Below are positions 8,701 through 15,193 of a DNA stretch of 15,381 nucleotides, in pieces; position 1 is the first letter of the stretch, and each line of letters starts with the position of its first letter. The translations under genes were made by a program, and so were the position numbers. Source of the DNA: Candidatus Gastranaerophilales bacterium (lineage in GTDB: Bacteria; Cyanobacteriota; Vampirovibrionia; Gastranaerophilales; Gastranaerophilaceae); NCBI GenBank assembly GCA_944326625.1, contig CALVER010000016.1, positions 1-15,381 on the forward strand. The letters run 5' to 3'. The notes beneath the pieces were generated by a model. That model was given only the letters and a program-made list of their open reading frames with translations. It did not search any database and was not told where the DNA came from.

Positions 8701-11700
8701 TTGCAACGCCGCAAGCTGCAGTACCTGCCATACCTACTTTATTAAGAATTCCTCCTGTAGTGTTAAGAGCAGTACCTGTTCCTGTTAAAGCATCACCGGA
8801 AATTTCAAGGCCTGTACCTGTTGCAACCATGGCAGCACCTGCAATCGCTGTAAACGGATTGGATAATAATGGCATACCTGCTATAATTAAAGCTTTACCT
8901 GTTGAAGACATGGTCATTCCGGAGGTAATCATTAATTTACCGACGATACCGATTATTGTACCGACTGATGATACAACGGAAAATACTGTATTGACAACAT
9001 TCATTGTTGCTGTCAAAACTTCCATACGTCTTTGTTTTTCTTGTTCTTTTTTCTGTGCAGCTTTTTGGATTTTAAGTTTTTGTTGTGCAAGTTTTTCAAA
9101 TTTTCTTGTACGCTGGCTTATTGAGCTTGATTTTTGAGTTATTTTTGTACGGTTATTAGTAATTCTTGCACTTAATGTTGTAAATCTTGATGCAATACCT
9201 TCTATTCTTGAGTTATTTGCATCAAGTGTAGCTTGACTGTTGCTGTCTGTGCTTGAAACCATTTGAGGAGAGCTTAAAAGGCCGCCTTGCTGTCCGGCAT
9301 TTGACGGTGCCGGAGCAGGTGCTTGATTTTGTTTTGCTTGTTGGTTAGCAACAATTTCTTCATTTTGTGCGTTCAATACTTCAAATTCTGCAGCAAGCGC
9401 TATTTGTTCCTGCTGTGCTTTTTCTGAATCTTTAGCTAATTTTTCTATATCTTTTGTGTCTTTTTCATTCAACTTGTTAATGTTTTTCATTTGTTGATCA
9501 AGTTGTTTTTCTGTTTTTTCGCTGTCTTTATTAACACTTTTAGATTCTTTTTGTGCATCTTTAGCTTCACTTTTGGCGGATTTAATTTGGTCATCAGCTT
9601 TATCAGCTTCTTTTGCCTGAGCTTTGCCTTCTGTAGCTGCCTGTTCAGGAGACATATTTTCAGCTTCTTCGGATTTTGATTTAGAACCGTCTGTTGATTT
9701 ATTACTTTCAGATGTTTCGTTATTGCTTTCGTTATCTGTTGAATTAATTTGTGCTTCGTTATCAGATGTAGTGTCTTGTGCATCAGATGCTAATTTTTCT
9801 GTATCTTCCGGAGTTGAAGTTCCGGTTACGTTTGAATTATCTTCTATTTCCGTAGCATCTTCCGCAACGGTTTCATTTTCAGAAACTATTGTTTCTGCTG
9901 ATTTGTCTGTATTTTCAACTGTTTCTGTATCTTCAACAGAGTCCGTAGTTTGTTCAACTGAATTTGTATCATCGGTTGTTTCGGCCTGAGCGGAATTGTT
10001 TTCACCTTGAGATGTTGATACAAGGTTAATTGCTTCAACGGCTGTTGTTTCTTGAATTGAAAGCTGATTAGCACCAATTGAAGCTTTACCTGAGAAAGTA
10101 GTAGTATTTGTTTCTTCAAACAAATCATTATTTTCATTGCCGATATCTATTGCAGATTTACCTATAAATTTTGCTACAGTTGCAATTACTTGAGATATTA
10201 TAATCAGCGCACCTGTAGAAGGCGGCATTTGCAGCAAAATGTTGTTGCCGATTTCTTCGGTAACCTGACCGTAATCTACTGCATTTGTACCGTTGAGAGG
10301 TTTGGTCTGCAATATATTTTCGTAGTCTTGTACTTTTGATAATGATTGATATAATTTTTGCTGACCGGCTGAGCCTGTAGTTTGTAATTCTTTGTTTAGT
10401 TTATCAAGAGTTTGTTTGTCTTCTTCGGTAAATTCATCGTCTTCATTTGAATTTTGTGCTTTTACAGCGTTTGAAATATCTTCGCCGTTTTCAGCTTTTT
10501 CAATAGCATCAGAAGCTGTGTTTTTCTTTTCTTCCGCTTTTTCTTTCTTTTCTGTTAATTCGTCTGCTTCTTCTTTTTTGGAAGTCATGTTGTCAACAAC
10601 AATGTCAGTTAATTCCTGGCTCTTATCAGATTCTTTTTCAGTTTGTTTTTGAATAAGTCCGAGCTCAACCATTGAAATTAATGATTTGAAGTGTTCTTGT
10701 GAACTTTTGTCGATAAAATGTATTGCCTGTCCGAGAATTCCGACACCTTTTTCTTTAAGAGTTGCCTGTTCTTTTTCAGCGTTTGTCATGTCAGGCAAAG
10801 CATCAACTTGCTCGTTTAATTCTTCGGTTGTTTTATTGAAGTCATCGCCCAAAACTTCTTTTGTATTAGTTAAAGTTTCAGCTGATGTTTGAGTGAATAT
10901 TTCAGCAAAATCATATAATGATGCGTATTGGTTCATCATTAATTGAGTGCTTAATGTGTTAGAAAATTCAATAAGTCCGTTACCGGTGTTAATTGCTTCT
11001 TTGGCAACGTCTTTACCTTCACTGCCCTGTAAAACATTTTTGATATCGCCGGTTGTTACATCCATAACTTCATTTGAAGTTGTTGTTTTTCTTGCATAAC
11101 CTTTTTCATAGCGTGAAAGTTGTTTTGCAGCTTCAATAGTTTCGTCACCGAGTTCAGTGCTTGTAGTGATTTCGTCATTCAAGCCGTCCATTGAATCTAT
11201 TAATGCCTGCAAATCATCGCTTGATGCCTGAATGTCAGTTACAAGTTCGCCGTCTTTTCCGTTAAGCATTGAACCTAATTCTTTGTAACGTTTTTGTTCG
11301 GCTTCTGTTAATTTGTCGCCTTTTTTGATTTTTGCTGAAATCTCTTCCCATTCTTTTGTCAAATCTTCAATCTGTTTGAGAGAATCTTTTTTTGTTGTCT
11401 CTTGTTCTTGCTTAATTTGTTCGGCTTTTTCTGCAAGTTCTTTGAAAGCATCAAAATTTTGGTTGATTTGAGCTTGTGTTGTTTCAGATTTGTTGCTTAA
11501 GGTTTGGGTTTTCTTTTGAAGTTTTTGCAGTTCTGAATTTTCGGAATCGGTACCTGTTTCTTCGGTTTCTTCTTCTGCGTTCGGGTCATCATTTATTTCA
11601 TAAGCAGTCACATCACTATCTTGCATAGAATGAGCCCATGCAAGCACTTCTTTAGGAATAAGTACACCGTCAGATTCCATCTGTAAAATTTCATCATAAG

Positions 11701-12019
11701 AAAACCCTGCCCATTTGGCAACTTCAGGATTGTTATCTACAGACGGAAGTCCTTTGAATGAATATTTTGTTGTTCTTGCGTTATTTGTTTTAAGGCAAAC
11801 TTTTGCATAGCTTACCCAATCCTCTTCCTGAAAATTTTTGAATTGTGCGTATTTTGTAGTATCGGAATTGTACAAATCTTTGAGTTCTTGCACTTTTGCA
11901 GCAACACGTTCCTCATAGGCCGCCTGGCGTTCTTCTTGATATGCCAAAGCGTCTTCCTCGGTTTCAAACGTCGGATCAAGACCGTATTGCTTTCTTAAAT
12001 CTGTGATTTTAAGAACCAT
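5735..12019 (-). CDS. Giant coiled-coil protein (2094 aa) with Gly/Ala-rich hydrophobic core and tandem repeats; family not recognised
   Basis: I do not recognise this protein. Its layout is:
- a folded, mixed-charge head (about 1-145) with several Trp and Tyr residues;
- coiled-coil and helical regions (about 165-590);
- a short hydrophobic stretch (about 594-623);
- a Thr/Asn/Glu/Ser-rich acidic linker (about 650-790);
- a Lys/Glu/Gln coiled coil (about 790-905) and a second basic coiled coil (about 940-1004);
- a long Gly/Ala/Thr/Ser hydrophobic core (about 1005-1300);
- a Lys/Asp low-complexity stretch (about 1305-1360);
- Ala/Glu-rich linkers containing a duplicated unit from about 1411 and 1635;
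- a basic C-terminus.
No N-terminal signal peptide is seen. The ATG is preceded by AAAGGAAAGG (12025-12034). The gene stands alone between two terminators. A membrane-inserting or surface/secreted structural protein is possible, but that is inference from composition. Confidence 0.8.
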   Translation of the reverse strand: MVLKITDLRKQYGLDPTFETEEDALAYQEERQAAYEERVAAKVQELKDLYNSDTTKYAQFKNFQEEDWVSYAKVCLKTNNARTTKYSFKGLPSVDNNPEVAKWAGFSYDEILQMESDGVLIPKEVLAWAHSMQDSDVTAYEINDDPNAEEETEETGTDSENSELQKLQKKTQTLSNKSETTQAQINQNFDAFKELAEKAEQIKQEQETTKKDSLKQIEDLTKEWEEISAKIKKGDKLTEAEQKRYKELGSMLNGKDGELVTDIQASSDDLQALIDSMDGLNDEITTSTELGDETIEAAKQLSRYEKGYARKTTTSNEVMDVTTGDIKNVLQGSEGKDVAKEAINTGNGLIEFSNTLSTQLMMNQYASLYDFAEIFTQTSAETLTNTKEVLGDDFNKTTEELNEQVDALPDMTNAEKEQATLKEKGVGILGQAIHFIDKSSQEHFKSLISMVELGLIQKQTEKESDKSQELTDIVVDNMTSKKEEADELTEKKEKAEEKKNTASDAIEKAENGEDISNAVKAQNSNEDDEFTEEDKQTLDKLNKELQTTGSAGQQKLYQSLSKVQDYENILQTKPLNGTNAVDYGQVTEEIGNNILLQMPPSTGALIIISQVIATVAKFIGKSAIDIGNENNDLFEETNTTTFSGKASIGANQLSIQETTAVEAINLVSTSQGENNSAQAETTDDTNSVEQTTDSVEDTETVENTDKSAETIVSENETVAEDATEIEDNSNVTGTSTPEDTEKLASDAQDTTSDNEAQINSTDNESNNETSESNKSTDGSKSKSEEAENMSPEQAATEGKAQAKEADKADDQIKSAKSEAKDAQKESKSVNKDSEKTEKQLDQQMKNINKLNEKDTKDIEKLAKDSEKAQQEQIALAAEFEVLNAQNEEIVANQQAKQNQAPAPAPSNAGQQGGLLSSPQMVSSTDSNSQATLDANNSRIEGIASRFTTLSARITNNRTKITQKSSSISQRTRKFEKLAQQKLKIQKAAQKKEQEKQRRMEVLTATMNVVNTVFSVVSSVGTIIGIVGKLMITSGMTMSSTGKALIIAGMPLLSNPFTAIAGAAMVATGTGLEISGDALTGTGTALNTTGGILNKVGMAGTAACGVAKAGVMAANGDIKGALVTLGTTVISIATSLAGGSGVGQGAQAGISAAQAGLQITSASANIVSSTANMAASAQTLAGKEQSGWLNTVSQIAGLASTATSIAGGFVNGGPQFDNSGNMIAEKTGSAFSQAGTFGKVMQITQATGTALSMTSQASTLIKQANGKETGDFENILNTVGFSLTTAASLGQIGIKISDAAKAKKEGTDNTDLDSTDKKDKKDKVENGKKSDDKVKGNKKSDEKATDDKTSKEDDKVDDTSNTNNDGNTTVAAETVESTPEVQEQKEMVQAAEEAAAAAETPEAEVDAEVAEEIQNANADNDSETVEEAPADESDKPVQAASETDDKSEQGTTEKQSRQERREARQTERSEKKQARIAARQERQKARAAEKSEPETTNEEKSAKELFEETIKKNNEEFTQQVDKMNQEQAQKTDEIDQLGAETWVKNAIANGSTTIKNEQGLEIELRCENGEFTCNGQTYTQEEITEALKDPAVLFEQAANNNNSETSTPENPVEQTQQANEQNETTINNSQEDNTEIQAANVDNEAATVEEAPAEETDKPVQATSESDDKSEQGTTEKQSRQERREARQTERSEKKQARIAARQERQKARAAEKSEPETANEEKSAEELFEESMQRDDEIDKNKASFLSGENSAENLIETAIQKGTAVLKIDSKRGVEYIVVKYDQATNKFTYNDQSYTQDDLQEVLQNDLSFDNLTSGTNTIDNTQQTIESDANTVEQIARNSDGTPGEGIVDEAQKTISENETSIEEVAENNENNPSENISQEVDSIAESSEQAAQEAEEAAAATEVTETVPTPQTTETDTVIAEENSELAAAEEIISELDENSEAAGLEQSEAEIAAAASQNPQETVSDNQNPEESDRLEKPEGAQEILDKEMKRALTPKQGEIKTPELEKTDAQIKFERQQKMDKAIEIGSTILEAGSQGLQAYSAIQNLTSQPDPEAEGSVLKLSNMKKGRSLIRKIKKRRAALYGYATK
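6829..7080 (-). repeat. Intragenic repeat, copy 2 (protein order)
   Basis: This 252-bp segment (residues about 1647-1731 of the giant protein) matches 7501-7752 at a constant offset of 672 bp, with about 11 differences counted by eye. The stretch 6866-6967 (102 bp) is identical in both copies. It encodes a highly basic, Arg/Gln/Glu-rich helix (RQERREARQTERSEKKQARI and onward) flanked by acidic sequence. Weaker protein similarity extends on both sides. Confidence 0.9.
7501..7752 (-). repeat. Intragenic repeat, copy 1 (protein order)
   Basis: This is the partner of 6829-7080 and covers residues about 1423-1507 of the giant protein. The similarity at protein level begins upstream at an EIQ motif (residue 1411, matching 1635). 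It resumes downstream as a diverged small domain ending in a YTQEE/YTQDD motif (residues 1539-1590 and 1753-1809), where the spacing shifts by five residues. Confidence 0.9.
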
Positions 12020-12081
12020 GTGTACCTTTCCTTTGTATTATTTGTCGGTTTTTTTGCCCTTAAACTTTAAAAAAAATACCG

Positions 12082-12104
12082 TTTTGTTACGTTATGTAAC
12101 AAAA
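12082..12104. promoter_or_regulatory. Perfect inverted repeat, possible operator
   Basis: TTTTGTTAC (12082-12090), the 5-nt spacer GTTAT and GTAACAAAA (12096-12104) form a perfect 9-bp inverted repeat. It lies between the thioredoxin terminator and the start of the giant gene, 63 bp upstream of that start. It shares its A-run with the terminator hairpin, so it could be an operator for the giant gene or a second hairpin after the terminator. I see no confident -35/-10 pair for the giant gene in 12020-12081; a TTTAAG/TAATAC pair is weak. Confidence 0.4.
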
Positions 12105-12130
12105 AAAGAGCCGCATTTTACGGCTCTTTT
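12101..12130 (-). terminator. trxA: Rho-independent terminator of the thioredoxin gene
   Basis: Read on the minus strand, AAAAGAGCCG (12130-12121), a 7-nt loop and CGGCTCTTTT (12113-12104) form a perfect 10-bp stem. It runs into a T-tract complementary to the A-run at 12101-12107. It lies about 20 bp after the thioredoxin stop codon. Confidence 0.85.
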
Positions 12131-12150
12131 AGTGCAATTTTTAAAATTTA

Positions 12151-12474
12151 TTATAAATGTTTTTCAACATTTGAAAGAATTGTTGATTTAGGCATAAGAC
12201 CGACAAGTCTTTCAACGGCTTTGCCGCCTTTGAATACCAATAAACTCGGCAACCCGCTGATTGAATAATCCTGAGCGGTTTTTAAATTTTCGTCGGTATT
12301 AACTTTTACAACTTTTACTTTGTCGCCTAATTCCTGTGAAACTTCGTCCAAAATCGGTCCGAGTTTTCTGCAAGGTCCGCACCACGGTGCCCAAAAGTCT
12401 ACTACTACAGGTTTTTCTGAATTCAAAACTTCTTGTTCAAATGATGAATCATTGATTTCTATTGCGTTTGACAT
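12151..12474 (-). CDS. trxA: Thioredoxin
   Basis: This 107-residue protein is the usual length for a single-domain cytoplasmic thioredoxin that reduces protein disulfides and is itself re-reduced by thioredoxin reductase. It has the WCGPC active site at 31-35, the buried Asp26 in VVDFWAPW, and the cis-proline at P76 in SGLPSLLVF. The C-terminal helix is complete. The ribosome-binding site AGGGA at 12481-12485 is 6 nt before the ATG. The gene is divergent from the exonuclease gene and ends in its own terminator, so it is probably monocistronic. No thioredoxin reductase is in the window. The assignment is very sure. Confidence 0.97.
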   Translation of the reverse strand: MSNAIEINDSSFEQEVLNSEKPVVVDFWAPWCGPCRKLGPILDEVSQELGDKVKVVKVNTDENLKTAQDYSISGLPSLLVFKGGKAVERLVGLMPKSTILSNVEKHL

Positions 12475-12503
12475 GACTTTTCCCTTTCTTTTTTATATCC
12501 GTT

Positions 12504-12512
12504 ATTCTATCA
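12504..12512 (-). promoter_or_regulatory. Extended -10 promoter for thioredoxin (putative)
   Basis: On the minus strand the sequence TG-A-TAGAAT (12512 down to 12504) is an extended -10 element. The start expected near 12497 gives a leader of about 22 nt containing the AGGGA site. The hexamer 17 bp upstream (TAGCAC) is a poor -35, which an extended -10 can tolerate. Confidence 0.4.
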
Positions 12513-12527
12513 CAGATTTTTTTTTTG

Positions 12528-12536
12528 TGCTATTAT
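12528..12536 (+). promoter_or_regulatory. Extended -10 promoter for the exonuclease-transporter pair (putative)
   Basis: TG-C-TATTAT at 12528-12536 is an extended -10 element with a T-run directly upstream. The expected start near 12543 gives a leader of about 20 nt, with AGGAT as ribosome-binding site before the ATG at 12564. It lies back to back with the thioredoxin promoter, only about 15 bp away. Confidence 0.4.
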
Positions 12537-12563
12537 CTTAATAGATTGCAATAGGATAACAAA

Positions 12564-13478
12564 ATGGTAAGGAAGAAAGTAATAGAAATAGTCCTTGATA
12601 CTGAAACTACCGGTTTGGACTATACTAAGGAGAAGATGGTTGAATTTGCCGGTGTAAGACTTGAAAACGGCAAGGTGAAAGATACATTCCAGACTCTTAT
12701 TAACCCCGAACAGCATATTAGAAAATCAAGTATAGCAATTCACGGTATAACTCAGGATATGGTCGAAGATGCACCTACTGAAAATGACGTTATGCCGAAA
12801 ATTCTTGAATTTATCGGCGATTATCCGATTGTTGCACATAATGCGATTTTTGATTATACATTTTTGAATGAGGCAAGTTTGAGGGTTACCGGAAAAGGAA
12901 TTGAAAACCCGAGAATTGATACCCAGCAGATGTTTAAAGAAGTTTATCCGGAACTTGACTCACACGGCCTGGAGGCTTTGACAAATAAATTTAACGTGGA
13001 GCTTAACAATCATCATAGAGCCATGGCGGATGCTATGGGGCTTGCACTTGCATATCCGAAATTGAAAAAATTATATCTGCAAAAATACGACTGGGAAGTT
13101 AAACAACTTGAAAATGTTGAGTATTTGTTTGAAAGATTTTTGAGAATTCAGCAGGCTGTTAACACTTTGCAATCCGAATTGCAGGATTTGAAATCCGTGT
13201 TTAAATTATATTTTGAACAGGGCGGAACACCTATTACGTCGCAATCAGGCGATATTTTGACATATAATTCAAAACAGTCTTTTGGGTATGATTTGGCTGA
13301 AATCAAAGAGGTTTTGGATGAACTCGGTGCTTTTGAAAAAGCCGTTAAATTAAATACAGGGTTTATAGACCGTTTGGTTTGCGGTCACAGTATTGATGAT
13401 GAAAAGCGTGAAATTATTAAAAATGCACGTCAGGAACTCACGGAAACCAGAAATATACAAATAATAAGGAATAAGTAG
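12564..13478 (+). CDS. DEDDh 3'-5' exonuclease (DnaQ/PolC-epsilon-like) with unassigned C-terminal extension
   Basis: Residues 1-172 form an RNase-T/DnaQ-type exonuclease domain. ExoI is LDTETTG (D12, E14), ExoII is AHNAIFDYTFL (D97), and ExoIII is HHRAMADAMG (H151, D156), so all DEDDh catalytic residues are present. The segment IHGIT at 59-63 and the overall pattern resemble the PolC or epsilon proofreading domain. Residues about 175-304 are helical (QLENVEYLFERFLRIQQAV and onward), and I cannot assign them. There is no polymerase, UvrC or BRCT part. It could be a stand-alone proofreading subunit or a repair/RNA exonuclease, and I leave the symbol blank. It is followed one base later by the transporter, whose ribosome-binding site lies inside its 3' end, so the two are co-transcribed although their functions look unrelated. 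Confidence 0.85.
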   Translation: MVRKKVIEIVLDTETTGLDYTKEKMVEFAGVRLENGKVKDTFQTLINPEQHIRKSSIAIHGITQDMVEDAPTENDVMPKILEFIGDYPIVAHNAIFDYTFLNEASLRVTGKGIENPRIDTQQMFKEVYPELDSHGLEALTNKFNVELNNHHRAMADAMGLALAYPKLKKLYLQKYDWEVKQLENVEYLFERFLRIQQAVNTLQSELQDLKSVFKLYFEQGGTPITSQSGDILTYNSKQSFGYDLAEIKEVLDELGAFEKAVKLNTGFIDRLVCGHSIDDEKREIIKNARQELTETRNIQIIRNK

Positions 13479-13479
13479 T

Positions 13480-14886
13480 ATGGGATTGAAAGAATTTTTT
13501 AAGGAACCTCCCGCAATACCGGTTATTGGGGATGAGGCGAAAGTAAAGTCGATGTATTCGCATTGGCGGTTAAGGATTTTTTATGCATGTTTTATCGGAT
13601 ATACGGTATTTTACTTGTGTAAGAAAAATATCGCGGTGGCGTTGCCGGGTATTATGGATGAATTCGGCTATTCGGCAACTGAACTCGGGCTTTTGGGAAG
13701 TTCGCTTTATCTGACATACGGCATAGGTAAATTCGTTAACGGAGTTCTGGCTGACGGATCTGACGTCAGAAAATTTTTTCCCACGGCTTTATTAATGACC
13801 GCAATTGCAAATATTTTGTTTGCACTGGCGCCTAATGCCGTTGAACTTTTGGGCTTAAGCACTAAAATGACGGCAATGGTTTTATTATGGGTTCTGGCAT
13901 TTTTGTGGGGTGTAAGCGGTTGGTTTCAATCTGCAGGTTTTCCGGCTGTTGCTAAAAGTTTAACCTACTGGTATTCAAATTCCGAGCGCGGGACAAAATG
14001 GTCATTGTGGTCATGTTCACATCAGACCGGAACTTTTTTGAGTTTCATCATTGCAGGTCATATTGCGGCACATTTCGGCTGGCGTGCGGCCTTTTTGGTG
14101 CCGGGAACTCTCGCTGTTATAACGGCTTTATGGCTGTATGAAAGATTACGCGACAGACCGCAATCCCTCGGCTTGCCGGATGTTGAAGAATACAGAAATG
14201 AGCCGGTAAAAGTTAAATCTTCCGATGAAAAAAATGCCGAAGACAGTATGACTTATGTCCAAATTTTCAAAAAATATGTTTTGTGTAATAAAACAATCTG
14301 GCTTCTGGCAATTGCTTATGTGTTTGTTTATATAATCAGATTTGGCGCTGAAGACTGGATGATTATGTATTTGAAAAATGCTAAAAATATCGGTCTTGAT
14401 CAGGCAACAAACATGATCGCGTCATTGCCTCTGGTCGGAATTTGCGGAACTGTTTGCGCGGGGTTGATTTCCGATAAATTGTTCAAAGGCAAGAGAGCGC
14501 CCGTGAATTTGATTTATCTCGTCGGTGTTATTTTTGCGATAATTGCTTTGAAATTCAACACGATTAATTCGTTGAATTATGTAATTATCGGGCTTTTGGG
14601 GGCATTTACTTACGGGCCGCAGATGATGATAGGCGGACTTTGTGCTGTTGAAAGCAGTTCCAAAAAAGTTGCATCCGCCGCATCAGGATTTACCGGAACG
14701 TTCGGGTATGTAGGCGCATTTTTGTCCGCTACAGGAACGGGTTTTCTCGTTGATAAGCTCGGTTCTAACGGTCAGCAAAACTGGGACGGCGCAATTTATT
14801 TTTGGCTAGTGTCAGGTATAATTTGTTTGATACTTTGTACAATTCTTGCTATTGATGAATATAAAAAAGATTCACACAAGGCTTAA
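13480..14886 (+). CDS. MFS transporter, organophosphate:phosphate antiporter (GlpT/UhpT/UhpC-like)
   Basis: This 468-residue inner-membrane protein has about 12 hydrophobic spans in two halves, separated by a polar loop at about 222-262. The family signatures are clear: LRIFYACFIGYTVFYLCKKN in span 1, and GWFQSAGFPAVAKSLTYWYS then SERGTKWSLWSCSHQTG in spans 4-5. By analogy with GlpT and UhpT it would exchange a phosphorylated three- or six-carbon compound for inorganic phosphate. The usual substrate-binding Arg of span 1 (in GlpT, LVRKN) is replaced by Lys48 in LCKKN. The span-7 Arg is kept (R287 in IIRFGAEDW). The AAGGA site at 13466-13470 is 9 nt before the ATG. A UhpC-type sensor role is less likely, since no UhpAB partner is nearby. 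The family is sure; the substrate is not. Confidence 0.88.
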   Translation: MGLKEFFKEPPAIPVIGDEAKVKSMYSHWRLRIFYACFIGYTVFYLCKKNIAVALPGIMDEFGYSATELGLLGSSLYLTYGIGKFVNGVLADGSDVRKFFPTALLMTAIANILFALAPNAVELLGLSTKMTAMVLLWVLAFLWGVSGWFQSAGFPAVAKSLTYWYSNSERGTKWSLWSCSHQTGTFLSFIIAGHIAAHFGWRAAFLVPGTLAVITALWLYERLRDRPQSLGLPDVEEYRNEPVKVKSSDEKNAEDSMTYVQIFKKYVLCNKTIWLLAIAYVFVYIIRFGAEDWMIMYLKNAKNIGLDQATNMIASLPLVGICGTVCAGLISDKLFKGKRAPVNLIYLVGVIFAIIALKFNTINSLNYVIIGLLGAFTYGPQMMIGGLCAVESSSKKVASAASGFTGTFGYVGAFLSATGTGFLVDKLGSNGQQNWDGAIYFWLVSGIICLILCTILAIDEYKKDSHKA

Positions 14887-14924
14887 AAAATAAAGCGGTC
14901 ATGATTGACCGCTTTATTTTTTTT
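14885..14924. terminator. Bidirectional Rho-independent terminator
   Basis: The arms 14885-14900 and 14907-14922 form a 16-bp perfect stem with a GCGGTC core and A/T-rich base, closed by a 6-nt loop (ATGATT). A T-run follows on the plus strand and a T-run (plus-strand A-run) on the other. It overlaps the transporter's stop codon and the last codons of the convergent regulator gene. Confidence 0.88.
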
Positions 14925-15129
14925 CAATGAATTCTAAATCATACCCTAATAAGTCCGCGATTATATAGGCTTCTTTCAGCGTTAACCTGCCAAGTCTTAA
15001 TTTGTGCGATATCCGTTGAAATGTGTATTTTTCACCTGTTTCTTCGCTCATCATCTCTGCAAGCTTTGTTATTGTCAAGCCCCTCAATGACAGCAGATAT
15101 TTGATTTTTGCCCTTATTTTGTTCTCCAT
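14914..15129 (-). CDS. Small Cro/CI-like helix-turn-helix regulator
   Basis: This 71-residue protein is essentially one XRE-type helix-turn-helix fold (about 5-66). It has a recognition unit around LTITKLAEMMSEETGEKYTFQRISHKL and a closing helix LKEAYIIADLLGYDLEF. Small solitary regulators of this kind usually repress nearby divergent promoters. The ATG has no ribosome-binding site: a TATAAT -10 box ends six bases before it, so transcription probably begins at the ATG and the mRNA is leaderless. The gene is divergent from the strong promoter at 15149-15177 and its own promoter overlaps that one, which fits mutual regulation. It is too short to contain an additional effector domain. An antitoxin is conceivable but no toxin is visible beside it. 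The fold is sure; the target is inferred. Confidence 0.85.
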   Translation of the reverse strand: MENKIRAKIKYLLSLRGLTITKLAEMMSEETGEKYTFQRISHKLRLGRLTLKEAYIIADLLGYDLEFIEKK

Positions 15130-15135
15130 ATTGTA

Positions 15136-15165
15136 ATTATATTGAAACTTGACAATTAAGGTAAA
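15136..15165 (-). promoter_or_regulatory. Promoter of the HTH gene, predicting a leaderless transcript
   Basis: On the minus strand TTTACC (15165-15160), an 18-bp spacer and a consensus TATAAT (15141-15136) precede the ATG by six bases (TACAAT). The predicted start coincides with the A of the start codon at 15129. Confidence 0.55.
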
Positions 15166-15177
15166 AAATTATATTAT
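15149..15177 (+). promoter_or_regulatory. Near-consensus sigma70 promoter facing right
   Basis: Consensus TTGACA (15149-15154), an exact 17-bp spacer and TATTAT (15172-15177) make this the best promoter in the window. Its expected start is near 15184. It overlaps the HTH gene's promoter by about 17 bp, so polymerase could hardly occupy both. Confidence 0.75.
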
Positions 15178-15193
15178 AATTCATGTTTTAAGC

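Noticed and set aside
8652..9137. A 161-codon plus-strand frame opposite the hydrophobic core
   Set aside because: Its Ala/Pro/Val/Ile-rich translation simply mirrors the Gly/Ala/Thr core on the other strand. It has no ribosome-binding site and overlaps a well-supported gene completely.
14914..15129. Small HTH gene as an antitoxin of a toxin-antitoxin pair
   Set aside because: No adjacent toxin-sized gene is visible: the downstream neighbour is a convergent transporter and the upstream frame is a repeat-derived fragment.
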